Assembly: GCA_937880805.1 (NCBI GenBank)
Contig: CALGRR010000109.1
Location: 1 to 64,000, forward strand
From: an uncultured Clostridia bacterium
GTDB taxonomy: Bacteria > Bacillota > Clostridia > Oscillospirales > Acutalibacteraceae
Direction: 5' to 3'
DNA length: 64,000 nucleotides
Positions 8,671 to 18,324 of this stretch are shown piece by piece; the stretch's first letter is position 1, and each line of letters opens with the position of its first letter. A model generated the notes under the pieces. It saw only the letters and a list, made by a program, of their open reading frames with translations, did not search any database and was not told the DNA's origin. The position numbers were made by a program, and so were the translations under genes.

Positions 8671-9575
8671 ACACAAAGGTTGAGCTTTGCGGCATTGAGC
8701 TTGATAATCCTCTTATTCCCGCCAGCGGAACCTTCGGCTACGGCTATGAATTTGCAGAGCTTTATGATATAAACTGTCTCGGTTCGTTCTCTTTCAAGGG
8801 AACAACAAGAGAGCCCCGCTTCGGAAACCCCACCCCCAGAATTGCAGAAACTCCGAACGGAATGATAAACGCTGTGGGCCTTCAGAATCCCGGCGTTGAA
8901 AAGGTTATCAGCGAAGAGCTTCCCAAGCTGAAAAAATGCTTTTCAAAGCCCGTTATGGCAAATGTAAGCGGATTTTCGCTTGAAGAATATTCAGAAACCT
9001 GTGCAATGCTTGATGCCTGCGAGCAGGTGGGCTGGCTTGAGGTCAATATAAGCTGCCCCAATGTTCACGGCGGCGGAATGAGCTTCGGCACAAGCCCCGA
9101 AATGGCGGCAAAGGTAACATCTGCCGTTAAGGCAGTAACCAAAAAGCCCGTTATAATCAAGCTTTCACCCAATGTTACGGATATAACCGCCATTGCAAAG
9201 GCCTGCGAGGCTGCGGGTGCAGACGGAATAAGCCTTATCAACACTCTTCTCGGAATGAGAATTGATTTGAGAACAAAGAAGCCCGTTATTGCAAATAAAA
9301 TGGGCGGATTTTCGGGCAGTGCAATATTCCCCGTTGCACTCAGAATGGTTTATCAGGTATATGAAGCTGTTAAAATTCCCATTGTGGGAATGGGCGGCGT
9401 TTCATCGGCAAAGGATGTTATAGAAATGATGCTTGCGGGTGCAACCGCAGTTGAGGTTGGTGCCGCAAATCTTATTGACCCCTTTGCCTGCAGAGATATA
9501 GTTAATGATTTGCCGTCTGTTATGGAAAAATACGGCATTACAAGTTTAAAAGATATAATAGGAGGTTCACACTAA
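8664..9575 (+). CDS. pyrD: Dihydroorotate dehydrogenase B, catalytic subunit
   Basis: FMN-dependent TIM-barrel enzyme oxidising dihydroorotate to orotate, fourth step of the pathway. Class 1B is indicated by the adjoining pyrK and by the active-site Cys131 in NISCPN. Other conserved parts are NGMINAVGLQNPG, the GADGISLINT segment and the FMN phosphate loop GMGGVSSAKDV. Length 303 fits the class. A strong AAAGGAGGA site precedes ATG 8664. The stop overlaps the pyrF start (TAATG). Confidence 0.97.
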   Translation: MVNTKVELCGIELDNPLIPASGTFGYGYEFAELYDINCLGSFSFKGTTREPRFGNPTPRIAETPNGMINAVGLQNPGVEKVISEELPKLKKCFSKPVMANVSGFSLEEYSETCAMLDACEQVGWLEVNISCPNVHGGGMSFGTSPEMAAKVTSAVKAVTKKPVIIKLSPNVTDITAIAKACEAAGADGISLINTLLGMRIDLRTKKPVIANKMGGFSGSAIFPVALRMVYQVYEAVKIPIVGMGGVSSAKDVIEMMLAGATAVEVGAANLIDPFACRDIVNDLPSVMEKYGITSLKDIIGGSH

Positions 9576-10273
9576 TGGGTAAGGATGTAATCATTGCCTG
9601 CGATTTTGCGGGTAAAAAGGAAGTTCTTGATTTCCTTGATAAGTTCACGGGCAGAAAGCCTTTTGTTAAAATCGGCATGGAGCTTTTTTATGCGGAAGGT
9701 CCTGAAATCGTTAGAGAAATCAAGGCAAGAGGCCATAAGATTTTTCTTGACCTCAAGCTTCACGATATTCCCAACACAGTAAAGAAGGCTATGTCGGTTC
9801 TTTCAAGACTTGATGTTGATATGTGCAACCTTCATGCAGGCGGCACGGTTGCAATGATGGAAGCTGCAATCGAAGGCCTCACAAGACCCGACGGCACCCG
9901 CCCTATGCTTATTGCCGTAACACAGCTCACTTCAACAAGCCAGGAAAGAATGGAAAACGACCTTCTTATCAATAAGCCCCTTGATGAGGTTGTTATGCAC
10001 TATGCACTCAACGCAAAGAAAGCAGGTCTTGACGGCGTTGTTTGCTCACCCCTTGAATCGGGCAAGGTTCACGAAAAATGCGGAAGCGATTTTGTAACAG
10101 TAACCCCCGGCGTTCGCTTTGCAGGCGGTGACATCGGCGACCAGGTAAGAGTTACAACTCCCGCACAGGCAAAGGAAATCGGCTCTGATTATATCGTTGT
10201 GGGCAGACCCATAACAGCAGCAGAGGACCCCGTTGCCGCTTATGAAAGATGCATTGAAGAGTTTGTAGGTTAA
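9575..10273 (+). CDS. pyrF: Orotidine 5'-phosphate decarboxylase
   Basis: Decarboxylates OMP to UMP, the last step of the pathway. The 232-residue TIM barrel carries the diagnostic DLKLHDIPNT box (Asp59, Lys61, Asp64) and the phosphate-binding end VVGRPIT. It belongs to the shorter, B. subtilis-like group. It follows pyrD with a one-base overlap and its own AGGAGG site. Confidence 0.97.
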   Translation: MGKDVIIACDFAGKKEVLDFLDKFTGRKPFVKIGMELFYAEGPEIVREIKARGHKIFLDLKLHDIPNTVKKAMSVLSRLDVDMCNLHAGGTVAMMEAAIEGLTRPDGTRPMLIAVTQLTSTSQERMENDLLINKPLDEVVMHYALNAKKAGLDGVVCSPLESGKVHEKCGSDFVTVTPGVRFAGGDIGDQVRVTTPAQAKEIGSDYIVVGRPITAAEDPVAAYERCIEEFVG

Positions 10274-10302
10274 TCAATTAAAATAAATAGGAGAACAAAA
10301 CA

Positions 10303-10935
10303 ATGAAAGAACTTATTGCAAAGGATTTACTTTCCATCAAAGCCGTATTTTTCAGACCCGAAGAGCCTTTTATCTGGGCAAGCGGAATCAAAAGCCCCGT
10401 TTACTGCGACAACAGACTCACTCTTTCAGATGTGAAGGTTCGCACAGATGTTGAAAACGGACTTGCACAGCTTATCAAAGAAAACTATCCCGAAGCCGAG
10501 GTGCTTATGGGCACAAGCACAGCAGGTATTGCTCACGCTGCAATCACCGCACAGATTCTTGGTCTGCCTATGGGCTATGTTCGCTCAGGTGCAAAGGACC
10601 ACGGCAGAAAAAATCAGATTGAAGGCAAGCTTCTTCCCGGTCAGAAGGTTGTTGTTGTTGAAGACCTTATTTCAACCGGCGGCAGCGTTATCGAGGTTGT
10701 TGAAATTCTTCGCGAAGCAGGTGCAGATGTGCTTGGCATCGTAAGCATTCACACCTACGGTATGCAGAAGGGTCTTGACAGACTTGCCGCAGCCAACGTT
10801 AAGAACATCAGCCTTACCGATTTTGACACAGTTGCAAAGGTTGCGGCTGCAGAAGGCTATATCAAAACAGAGGATATTGAAAGACTTATTGCTTTCCGTA
10901 ATAACCCGAGCGATGAGAGCTGGATTAACGGTTAA
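10303..10935 (+). CDS. pyrE: Orotate phosphoribosyltransferase
   Basis: Transfers ribose-5-phosphate from PRPP to orotate, giving OMP. The 210-residue protein has the type I PRTase fold, with the PRPP-binding motif VVVVEDLISTGGS around residues 116-128 and the flexible loop KDHGRKNQIEGK that closes over the substrate. It lies 29 bases behind pyrF, with AGGAG before ATG, and 11 bases ahead of pyrB. Confidence 0.97.
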   Translation: MKELIAKDLLSIKAVFFRPEEPFIWASGIKSPVYCDNRLTLSDVKVRTDVENGLAQLIKENYPEAEVLMGTSTAGIAHAAITAQILGLPMGYVRSGAKDHGRKNQIEGKLLPGQKVVVVEDLISTGGSVIEVVEILREAGADVLGIVSIHTYGMQKGLDRLAAANVKNISLTDFDTVAKVAAAEGYIKTEDIERLIAFRNNPSDESWING

Positions 10936-10946
10936 GAGGTGCTGAT

Positions 10947-11864
10947 ATGAGAAGCTTAATTGATATAATGGAGCTTTCTACCGCCGAAATTGATGAGCTT
11001 ATTGATGTTGCTCAGGATATTATTGAAAACCCCGCAGATTATTCGGAAAAGTGCAGAGGCAAAAAGCTTGCAACTCTTTTCTTTGAGCCTTCAACAAGAA
11101 CACGCCTGAGTTTTGAGGCGGCAATGTATGAGCTTGGCGGCAATGTTCTCGGATTTTCAGAGGCACAGAGCAGCTCTGCGGCAAAGGGCGAGAGCGTTTC
11201 CGATACCGTTCGCACCGTAAGCTGTTATGCCGATATTATTGCAATGCGTCATCCCAAGGAGGGTGCACCCTATGTTGCTTCGCTCAAATCGGGTGTTCCC
11301 GTTATCAACGCGGGTGACGGCGGCCATAACCACCCCACCCAGACCCTCACAGACCTGCTCACAATCCGCAGAGAAAAGGGCAGATTTGATAATCTTACCA
11401 TCGGTCTTTGCGGTGACCTTAAATTCGGCAGAACCGTTCATTCGCTTATTGCCGCAATGTCACGCTACAGCGGAATAAAATTTGTGCTTATCTCACCCGA
11501 TGAGCTCAAGGTTCCCGAATATATCAAGGCGGAAGTTCTTGACGCAAAGGGAATTGAATATGTTGAATCCCGTTCGCTTGAAGCGGTTATGCCCGAGCTT
11601 GATATTCTTTATATGACAAGAGTTCAGAGAGAAAGATTCTTTAACGAAGCGGATTATATCCGATTGAAGGATACCTATATTCTCACAAATGAAAAGCTTT
11701 TAACCGCAAAGAAGGACCTTTGCATTATGCATCCGCTGCCCAGAGTGAATGAAATTTCAATCGGCGTTGATGATGACCCCAGAGCCTGCTATTTCAAGCA
11801 GGTGCTTTACGGTAAGTTTATCAGAATGGCACTTATTCTCAAGCTTTTGGAGGAGTCAAAATGA
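10947..11864 (+). CDS. pyrB: Aspartate carbamoyltransferase, catalytic subunit
   Basis: Condenses carbamoyl phosphate and aspartate, the committed step of pyrimidine synthesis. The 305-residue chain has the carbamoyl-phosphate loop FEPSTRTRLSF (Ser49-Thr50-Arg51-Thr52-Arg53), GDGGHNHPTQ, and the aspartate-side HPLPRVNEI. Length and motifs fit catalytic chains that join with PyrI. A pyrI gene overlaps its end by 4 bases, so the enzyme is probably an allosteric holoenzyme. Confidence 0.97.
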   Translation: MRSLIDIMELSTAEIDELIDVAQDIIENPADYSEKCRGKKLATLFFEPSTRTRLSFEAAMYELGGNVLGFSEAQSSSAAKGESVSDTVRTVSCYADIIAMRHPKEGAPYVASLKSGVPVINAGDGGHNHPTQTLTDLLTIRREKGRFDNLTIGLCGDLKFGRTVHSLIAAMSRYSGIKFVLISPDELKVPEYIKAEVLDAKGIEYVESRSLEAVMPELDILYMTRVQRERFFNEADYIRLKDTYILTNEKLLTAKKDLCIMHPLPRVNEISIGVDDDPRACYFKQVLYGKFIRMALILKLLEESK

Positions 11865-12280
11865 TTATAGGTCAGCTTAAAGACGGTATCGTGCTTGACC
11901 ATATTACGGCAGGCAAGGGTATGGAAATTTATAATATCCTCAAGCTCGGAGAGTTGGAGTGCACGGTTGCTCTTGTAAATAATGCAGACAGCATTAAAAT
12001 GGGCAAAAAGGATATAATCAAAATCAGTGCACCTATTGAGCTTGATTTGGATATTCTCGGCTACCTTGACCCGGGAATAACCGTTAATATTATCAAAAAC
12101 GGTGAAAGAGCAAAGAGAGCAAAGCTTTCTTTGCCCGATTATGTAACCGGAGTTATCAAGTGCAAAAACCCCAGATGCATAACCTCTGTTGAGCAGGAGC
12201 TTGAGCATAAATTCAAGCTTACAGACCGTGAAAACAAGGTTTACCGCTGCATCTATTGCGAAAGCAAGGCAAAAGATTAA
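11861..12280 (+). CDS. pyrI: Aspartate carbamoyltransferase, regulatory subunit
   Basis: Nucleotide-binding and zinc subunit that makes aspartate carbamoyltransferase responsive to end products. The 139-residue protein has an N-terminal ACT-like allosteric domain (LKDGIVLDHITAGKGM) and a C-terminal zinc domain with ligands Cys101, Cys106, Cys130 and Cys133. B. subtilis lacks this gene, whereas several clostridia have it. Its last place in the operon, just before a terminator, is orderly. GGAGG-like sequence precedes ATG 11861. Confidence 0.95.
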   Translation: MIIGQLKDGIVLDHITAGKGMEIYNILKLGELECTVALVNNADSIKMGKKDIIKISAPIELDLDILGYLDPGITVNIIKNGERAKRAKLSLPDYVTGVIKCKNPRCITSVEQELEHKFKLTDRENKVYRCIYCESKAKD

Positions 12281-12283
12281 TTG

Positions 12284-12313
12284 AAAAAGAGGCTGAAATG
12301 CCTCTTTTTCTGC
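12284..12313 (+). terminator. Terminator of the pyr operon
   Basis: Ten-bp stem AAAAAGAGGC / GCCTCTTTTT (12284-12293 and 12300-12309) with a six-base loop, starting four bases after the pyrI stop and ending in a T-run. Confidence 0.9.
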
Positions 12314-12364
12314 TTTCTCGGTTTGTGCAGGTTGATATTATAGGATAATAAGGAAAGGAAAAAT

Positions 12365-14572
12365 ATGAAGAAGATTATTTCATTTTTACTTATTTTTACT
12401 TTGATTTTCGGAGGTGCCGTTATGGCAGATGCATCTGAAGCCGAAACAAAGCTTTATGAAATCTACGGAAACGGTATGCTTTTTCAGCAAAAAGAAGAAG
12501 CCGTTCTTTCAGGAACGGGAAAAGGCGGAAGCTTGATTGAAGCAGAGCTTTTCAATTCTGCAAACGAATCTGTTGCAGTTGGCAAAAGCTCGGTGAACAG
12601 AAGCGGTGCCTTTGAAGTTTCGTTTACCGCACCCAAGGGCAGCTATGAGGAATACACAATAGTTCTGAAAGCAGACGGAACGGAATTTGCAAAGCTTGAA
12701 AATGTTGTTTTCGGCGAGCTTTGGCTTGCAAGCGGGCAGAGCAATATGCAATATCCTCTCGGTCAGGCAAAGCACGGCAGAGAAATGATGGCAAACGGCG
12801 AAAAGCAGAGCAAATGGCTCAGAGTGCTGCTTGTTCCCTCTTATAACGAATACAAAGGCTCAGCAGAGCTTCTTCCCGCAGACCCGCAGGAGGATATAAT
12901 CGGTGCAGAATGGATAACGGGCGAGAATTCATCGGTTTACGGAATGAGTGCCGTAGCATTTTTCTTTGCCGATAAAATGATCGAAGAGCTTGATATGCCC
13001 GTGGGCATTCTTAACGCATCGCTTGGCGGAACGCTGATCCGTTCGTGGATTTCACGCAATGCGATTGATTCGGATTCAAAGGTTAAAGAAATACTTGTGA
13101 ATAAGGGCTGCTACATAGATAAAGCAGATTGGAAAGAATCGGGCGGCAACGTTTATGCCGATATGACGGTGAATTATAACACCAAAATAGAACCGCTTAA
13201 GCGTTTCAGACCCGCAGGTATGATTTGGTATCAGGGCGAAAGCGAGATTATGAGTGGATTCACCGCCGATGAATATGAGGCACAGTTCGATTTGCTTCAA
13301 AGCTCTTATTCGGAACTTTTCGGCTATGAAAATGAGCTTATGCCCGTGGTTTATTCCCAGCTTGCCTCATATCTTTACTCCGGCGATGTTCCGGGAATTC
13401 TTGATTTCAATATCGGGTTAACCCAAATGCAGAATGTAACAAGAGCAAGCATAAGCGTTTATGATGTTCCCCTCACATTTATTCCTGAGGCGGGCTCAAT
13501 TCACCCCGAAAACAAATTGGAATTCGGCGAAAGAATGGCAGATGCCGCATTAAGATTGGTATACGGCGAAGAAAACAACTGCATTGTTTCAACCGTTAAG
13601 AATTCGGAAGTTAAAGATTCAAGCGTTTATGTAACTTTTGATAATGTTGGTGACGGTCTTGCTGTAAACGGAGATAAACCCGATGGATTTGCAGTTTGCG
13701 GCAGCGACGGAATTTATGTTAAGGCAAATGCCGAAATTGTTTCAGAGGATACAGTAAGAATATGGAGCGATGAGGTTAAAAACCCCGCCGCAGCAACATA
13801 TGCCTATTCAATATTGAATCTGAATGCAAATGTTTATTCAACCTCAAACGGCAAGCTGCTTTTCCCCGTTTGTCAGTTTGAAACAGAAAAAATTGCAAAC
13901 GCCCATTATTGGTGCGAAAAGCCCTGGGTTGACTGTGAGCAAGCTGAAACCTTCCACACCCATAATGATGCAGATACCGGATTCTTTGATTCGTGGAAGA
14001 GTGAAAATGCAACAATCGCCTACAGCAAAGAAAAATATATTGACATCAGCGGAAACGGAGAATTCACGGTAAGTCCCGTTATGAATTTTGTTGAAGACGG
14101 AAAGGCTGAAAAATTCAAGGATACGGATTATGATTATTCCGATTACGGCAAACTTACATTTATGGCGAGAAACAACGGCAATAAAGATGTAAAGCTTGAT
14201 GTGGTAAAAATATATGTCAATCACCAAAAGTGGTATTCACCTAAAATCAGCGGAACAAACTATTCCGACACGGTAATTCCCGCCGACGGCGAGTGGCATA
14301 GAATAACCGTTGATCTGGATTCCCTTCTTCTCAAAGGGAATGAATGCGGCTTTACCTATTCAAGAAACAAGCTTAAAAATGTTTATGAAATAAGCTTGTG
14401 CTTCGCATCTGATGAAGGTGCACAAATAAGCCTTGATGAATTCCGTTTCGCTCCTTCAAGCGAGAAAACCGGAATTCGCTGCGAGGCGAATATAAAGGAT
14501 GCAGATAACCTGCTTGAAATGATTTCGGCAATGTTTGTCAGCATCATAGGTGCAATAATAGGTATATTTTAA
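12365..14572 (+). CDS. Secreted sialate O-acetylesterase-like protein
   Basis: A 735-residue exported esterase of the SGNH/sialate-O-acetylesterase group, which removes acetyl groups from sugars. It has a signal peptide (KKIISFLLIFTLIFGGAVMA, about 1-24), a beta-rich N-domain, and the SGNH domain: GELWLASGQSNM with nucleophile Ser126, IWYQGESE, and the His380 block IHPENK. After about residue 440 come a beta-sandwich and a CBM-like region with Trp/Tyr-rich segments. The last 17 residues (MISAMFVSIIGAIIGIF) are strongly hydrophobic and may be a membrane tail. The true substrate could be acetylated xylan, pectin or sialic acid. AAGGAAAGG precedes ATG 12365; the upstream gap has only a weak promoter candidate. 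Confidence 0.85.
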   Translation: MKKIISFLLIFTLIFGGAVMADASEAETKLYEIYGNGMLFQQKEEAVLSGTGKGGSLIEAELFNSANESVAVGKSSVNRSGAFEVSFTAPKGSYEEYTIVLKADGTEFAKLENVVFGELWLASGQSNMQYPLGQAKHGREMMANGEKQSKWLRVLLVPSYNEYKGSAELLPADPQEDIIGAEWITGENSSVYGMSAVAFFFADKMIEELDMPVGILNASLGGTLIRSWISRNAIDSDSKVKEILVNKGCYIDKADWKESGGNVYADMTVNYNTKIEPLKRFRPAGMIWYQGESEIMSGFTADEYEAQFDLLQSSYSELFGYENELMPVVYSQLASYLYSGDVPGILDFNIGLTQMQNVTRASISVYDVPLTFIPEAGSIHPENKLEFGERMADAALRLVYGEENNCIVSTVKNSEVKDSSVYVTFDNVGDGLAVNGDKPDGFAVCGSDGIYVKANAEIVSEDTVRIWSDEVKNPAAATYAYSILNLNANVYSTSNGKLLFPVCQFETEKIANAHYWCEKPWVDCEQAETFHTHNDADTGFFDSWKSENATIAYSKEKYIDISGNGEFTVSPVMNFVEDGKAEKFKDTDYDYSDYGKLTFMARNNGNKDVKLDVVKIYVNHQKWYSPKISGTNYSDTVIPADGEWHRITVDLDSLLLKGNECGFTYSRNKLKNVYEISLCFASDEGAQISLDEFRFAPSSEKTGIRCEANIKDADNLLEMISAMFVSIIGAIIGIF

Positions 14573-14578
14573 CAAAAA

Positions 14579-14611
14579 CGGCACGGTGTAAAAACCGTGC
14601 CGTAATTTTTA
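14579..14611. terminator. Two-way terminator between convergent genes
   Basis: Nine-bp stem CGGCACGGT / ACCGTGCCG (14579-14587, 14594-14602) with A-runs on the left and T-runs on the right, so it can stop the esterase gene on the plus strand and the Gfo/Idh operon on the minus strand. Confidence 0.85.
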
Positions 14612-15580
14612 TTTAAATTCAATTCCGCTTAATGTTCTGATTTCCTTCATAATTCGGCTGACTTGTAAAGCTCTTTCACTTGTCAAGCGGTAATATTCAT
14701 CGTTTGGGTTGGCTATAAATCGCTCAAATCCTTCTGCCTCATAGCCCATCAGTCTTTCTTTCTCAACATCGCCGATAATCTCTTGCGTATCAATGGAATT
14801 CGTGATTAATCCCATATTGGTGAGCTTGGATATTGACCCGATTTTTATTGTTCCTTCATCACCGAAAATCTGTGAGCCCAATCTGTCTTGCCCGAGCTTG
14901 GAATATGTAAAGTTAATCAGCTTGTCAGAATAGATAAGAGAAGCTGCTCCGCTGCCGTCTGCACCGCTTTCCATAAAGTGGGCGCAGGCGGTTATTTTAT
15001 CGGGAATTCCGAATAAATCAATGGCGGGATAAACGCAGTATATGCCCAAATCCATAAGGCAGCCCGTTGCAAGGGCAGGGTTGAAAATGTTGGGAAGCTC
15101 GCCTCTTTTATATGCGGGATATTTTGATGAAAGCTGCGAAAAATCAAAATGAGCACTCGTTATTTTTCCGATTTTTCCTATGGCTTCTTTAAGCAATTCC
15201 CTTGCGGGGTTGAACATATACATTATGGCTTCGCAATAAATCAGGCCTTTTTCTTTTGCAAGTGCCTGCAATTCTTCAAGCTCTTCGGGTTCGACGGTAA
15301 CGGGCTTTTCGCATATAACGTGCTTGCCGTTTTCAAGCATCAGCTTTGACTGTTCATAATGCAGCTTATTGGGGCTTGCAATATAAACTGCCTCAAAATC
15401 ACCTTTTGCAAACTCGTTTATATTTGTATATACCTTTTCTATTTTATTCTCAAGAGCAAATCTGTTTCCGCTTTCGCTTGTTCTGGAATAAGCTGCGGCA
15501 AATTCCGATTTGCAGAGCATTCTTGCTCCGTCAATAAAGGATTTTGCAATCCAGCCCGTTCCGATAACTCCGTAACGCAT
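14609..15580 (-). CDS. Gfo/Idh/MocA family oxidoreductase
   Basis: NAD(P)-dependent sugar or polyol dehydrogenase-like protein, 323 residues. The N-terminal Rossmann fold starts at once with RYGVIGTGWIA, followed by the family EKPVTVEPEE box; a C-terminal alpha/beta dimer domain follows. Substrate cannot be read from sequence. The ATG whose complement is at 15578-15580 is preferred because GGAG lies 7 bases before it. A longer reading frame adds 13 residues without support. It is the last gene of the manA operon, one base behind the acetyltransferase gene. Confidence 0.88.
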   Translation of the reverse strand: MRYGVIGTGWIAKSFIDGARMLCKSEFAAAYSRTSESGNRFALENKIEKVYTNINEFAKGDFEAVYIASPNKLHYEQSKLMLENGKHVICEKPVTVEPEELEELQALAKEKGLIYCEAIMYMFNPARELLKEAIGKIGKITSAHFDFSQLSSKYPAYKRGELPNIFNPALATGCLMDLGIYCVYPAIDLFGIPDKITACAHFMESGADGSGAASLIYSDKLINFTYSKLGQDRLGSQIFGDEGTIKIGSISKLTNMGLITNSIDTQEIIGDVEKERLMGYEAEGFERFIANPNDEYYRLTSERALQVSRIMKEIRTLSGIEFK

Positions 15581-15581
15581 A

Positions 15582-16139
15582 TCAAAGCTCCTTTGCCATA
15601 ACGGTTCCGCCAAAAGCATTTAACAGCTTGCGGAAGCCGTTCTTTTTATAAAATCTTATTGCATCTGTGTTGCCCGAACCAACAACAAGCATTATTCCGC
15701 AAACGCCTTTTGATTTAAGGTTTTCGCAGAGCATTTCAATCATTTTTGAACCGTATCCGCCGTTTCTGCATTGTTCATTGAGGTCAATGTGAAGATGTGC
15801 GGGATATTTTTTTGCAAAAATTCCGGTTGCAAGCATCTCACCGAGTGCTTCAATACAGAACGAAAAACCGCATTTGCGTATTTTTCTTAAATAAGGATTG
15901 AAATTCTTTCTGAATTGATTGAAGCTTTCGGCACAAAGAATATATCCTTGTGCTTTATCGCTTTCATCAACAAGAACAAGGGCATTTTCACTTTCTTGCT
16001 CAACATAATAATCGCAGAATGCCGAAAGAATATATTCCCTTGTTTTCGGGTCGGTTGCAGCAGCATCGGGGCCCGTGTTTATGCAGACCTGCTGCACATC
16101 AGCTTTATATTTTTCTTCATACGGTTTGATAATGAACAT
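15582..16139 (-). CDS. GNAT family N-acetyltransferase
   Basis: A 185-residue acetyl-CoA-dependent acyltransferase. The acetyl-CoA motif A appears as LHIDLNEQCRNGGYGSKMIE around residues 120-140, followed by GSGNTDAIRFYKKNGF, the typical motif B with the FYxxxGF signature. Substrate unknown. It resembles the group placed beside glycoside hydrolases. GGAG precedes the start. It sits two bases behind the rhamnosidase gene and one base ahead of the oxidoreductase gene. Confidence 0.85.
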   Translation of the reverse strand: MFIIKPYEEKYKADVQQVCINTGPDAAATDPKTREYILSAFCDYYVEQESENALVLVDESDKAQGYILCAESFNQFRKNFNPYLRKIRKCGFSFCIEALGEMLATGIFAKKYPAHLHIDLNEQCRNGGYGSKMIEMLCENLKSKGVCGIMLVVGSGNTDAIRFYKKNGFRKLLNAFGGTVMAKEL

Positions 16140-16141
16140 TG

Positions 16142-18322
16142 TTATTCTCCGATTGTGACCGTAAATTCTTTTTCCCCGCTGAATTCTTCACAGATTCCGC
16201 AGCAATCAAAAACTGCTTTAATCTTCGGGTCAGCAAAAGCTTTAACGGTTGCCTTGCCGTCTTTTTTGCTGTATTCAACCGAAACTATTCCGTTTTCGGT
16301 TGTGATATGACCCTTTGCAGAATTCATTCCGTCAACAAAGCAGGGAGAAATAACAACCTTTTCATAGCCGTAGCTGTCCTTGGGCTGCTTAATGCCGAGA
16401 AGATACATAAATATGTATTTTGTTGCGGCACCGAACATCGGGTGGTTTCTTGAATCTCTGCCCGACCAGTTTTCCCAGATAGTTGTTGCACCGTTTCTTG
16501 CCATATATGCAAATGAGATTTCTTTGTCGCTTGAAAGCAGGTCGAATGCGGTCTGTGCCTGACCGTTTTCAAAAAGATAACCGGTGAGTGCTTCGGTTGC
16601 AATTATACCGGTGTCAAACATACCGAGATTTTTATATTTTTCAAACACACATTTTTTAACATTTTCATTGCCCAGACCAACCTGAAGTGCAAGCGAAGAA
16701 GCACCCTGAACATCGCCGAGGTATGCGTTCTGATGAGGGCTTAAATATGCAACATCAACTGCGTGCTTAACTCTTTCAATTCTTTCTGCAAGATGAGCAG
16801 CCTCTTCTTCTCTGCCGAGAACTTTGGCGGCTTCGGTTACCTGCTGCATAAATTTGATATAAAGGCAGGTGTTAACATAGGTTTCGGGAATCTTTATTTC
16901 GTCGGGAGTGCACCAATCACCGAGGCACCAGCCGTTTGGCTCTTCCTTGCAAACAAGACCGTTTTCACTCTTTGCCTCAAGGTAATCGAGAAAGCGGAGC
17001 ATTTTGGGGAAGAATTCGTTGAGAAGCTCTTTATCGCCATAGGTTTTATAGAATTTATAGGGCACTTCAATCATTGCACCGCCCCAGCCTGAGGGTCCGC
17101 CGCCGCCGCCCATCCAGGGGGCTGTGTGGGGAACGTGCCCCGTGTTTTTGCATTGGCAATCGGCAATGTCATAGAGCCATTTGCGATAGAATTCCTTGCT
17201 GTCAAGCATCATCATTGTTGCCTCGCAGCAAAGCTGACCGTCGCCCGTGTAGCCAAGACGTTCACGGTGAGGGCAGTCGGAGGGTACGCCGCAATGCATA
17301 TTGCAAAGCTGAGTTCTGATATATGCATCATAAAGCCAGTTGAGATTTTTGTTATCGCTTACAAAAGAAGAGGTAACGGGGCAGTCCGAATGAACAACAT
17401 CAACTCTTACGGGCTCTGCATCGCCTTCAATTCTGAAATATCTGAAGCCGTGCCAGGTGAAAAGGGGAATGTATTCACGGTCTGTGCCGTCTGTGATAAA
17501 TATTTCTGTCTGATAGCCCTCTTCAAACTTCATACCGTGCCAGGGCCTTTCGTCATAAATTTCCTCGGCATAGCTTACGGTTATTTTTTTGCCCTTTTCG
17601 GGGCACTTGATAACTGCATAACCAACTGTATTCTCGCCCGCATCATAAAGCCTGGTTTTGCCTTCATCTTTTAACAGAACGGGATTAAGACTGCGGATAA
17701 CTTTATCCGACGGTGAAAACTGAATATAGAATTCACTTTCGGGGTCGGGAATAGCCGTGCTTTTTGCAAAGCCTTCTCCACTGTAGCCGTTTAACTCAAA
17801 GCCTGCGGGGTAAAGAGTGTAGTCGGCTTCTTCGCCGTAATAAAGATTGTTTTCAAGAACGAATCCCTTGTGGCAAAGTGTTGTTTCATCGCAGAGCACA
17901 TTTCCGCTTTTCTTTTCGATAACATAGCAAAGCTTGGGTGTGCCAAAATCAACAACGCCCTCGGCAAGCCTTTTTACCTGATGGTAATAACCGTTGCCAA
18001 GCATAACGGCAAGGGTGTTTTCGCCGTCAAGCAGATAATCGGTTATATCATATTTCATACAGTAAATTCTGAATGAGAATTCATCATCAAGAGGAAACTG
18101 GAATTTATATAAATCTCTGTAGCTGTAGTTTGTGGCATTCGGAGTGAGTAAATCATCGCTCACCTTTTTGCCGTTTATAAAAAGATGAAAGAAGCCGAGA
18201 CCGCAGATTGTTATTTCTGCTTTCTCGCCCTTAACGGCATTGAAGCTTTTTCTGAAAAGGGGAGCATCACTGCCCGTGCATTCAATCCACTCGGCACCTT
18301 TGAACATTTCTTTGCTTGTCAT
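16142..18322 (-). CDS. Alpha-L-rhamnosidase (GH78)
   Basis: A 726-residue GH78-like enzyme that frees terminal rhamnose from plant pectin, flavonoid glycosides or bacterial glycans. There is no signal peptide, so it acts in the cytoplasm on imported pieces. It has an N-terminal beta-sandwich (GLGFFHLFINGKKVSDDLL), then the (alpha/alpha)6 catalytic domain with GVPSDCPHRERLGYTGDGQL and a Trp-rich ENWSGRD segment, and a C-terminal beta-domain. The ribosome site GGAGG overlaps the stop codon of the upstream ABC-F gene. Confidence 0.88.
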   Translation of the reverse strand: MTSKEMFKGAEWIECTGSDAPLFRKSFNAVKGEKAEITICGLGFFHLFINGKKVSDDLLTPNATNYSYRDLYKFQFPLDDEFSFRIYCMKYDITDYLLDGENTLAVMLGNGYYHQVKRLAEGVVDFGTPKLCYVIEKKSGNVLCDETTLCHKGFVLENNLYYGEEADYTLYPAGFELNGYSGEGFAKSTAIPDPESEFYIQFSPSDKVIRSLNPVLLKDEGKTRLYDAGENTVGYAVIKCPEKGKKITVSYAEEIYDERPWHGMKFEEGYQTEIFITDGTDREYIPLFTWHGFRYFRIEGDAEPVRVDVVHSDCPVTSSFVSDNKNLNWLYDAYIRTQLCNMHCGVPSDCPHRERLGYTGDGQLCCEATMMMLDSKEFYRKWLYDIADCQCKNTGHVPHTAPWMGGGGGPSGWGGAMIEVPYKFYKTYGDKELLNEFFPKMLRFLDYLEAKSENGLVCKEEPNGWCLGDWCTPDEIKIPETYVNTCLYIKFMQQVTEAAKVLGREEEAAHLAERIERVKHAVDVAYLSPHQNAYLGDVQGASSLALQVGLGNENVKKCVFEKYKNLGMFDTGIIATEALTGYLFENGQAQTAFDLLSSDKEISFAYMARNGATTIWENWSGRDSRNHPMFGAATKYIFMYLLGIKQPKDSYGYEKVVISPCFVDGMNSAKGHITTENGIVSVEYSKKDGKATVKAFADPKIKAVFDCCGICEEFSGEKEFTVTIGE

Positions 18323-18324
18323 AT

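Noticed and set aside
17126..17674. 182-codon plus-strand frame inside the rhamnosidase gene
   Set aside because: Shadow of the GH78 coding sequence; no recognisable domain.
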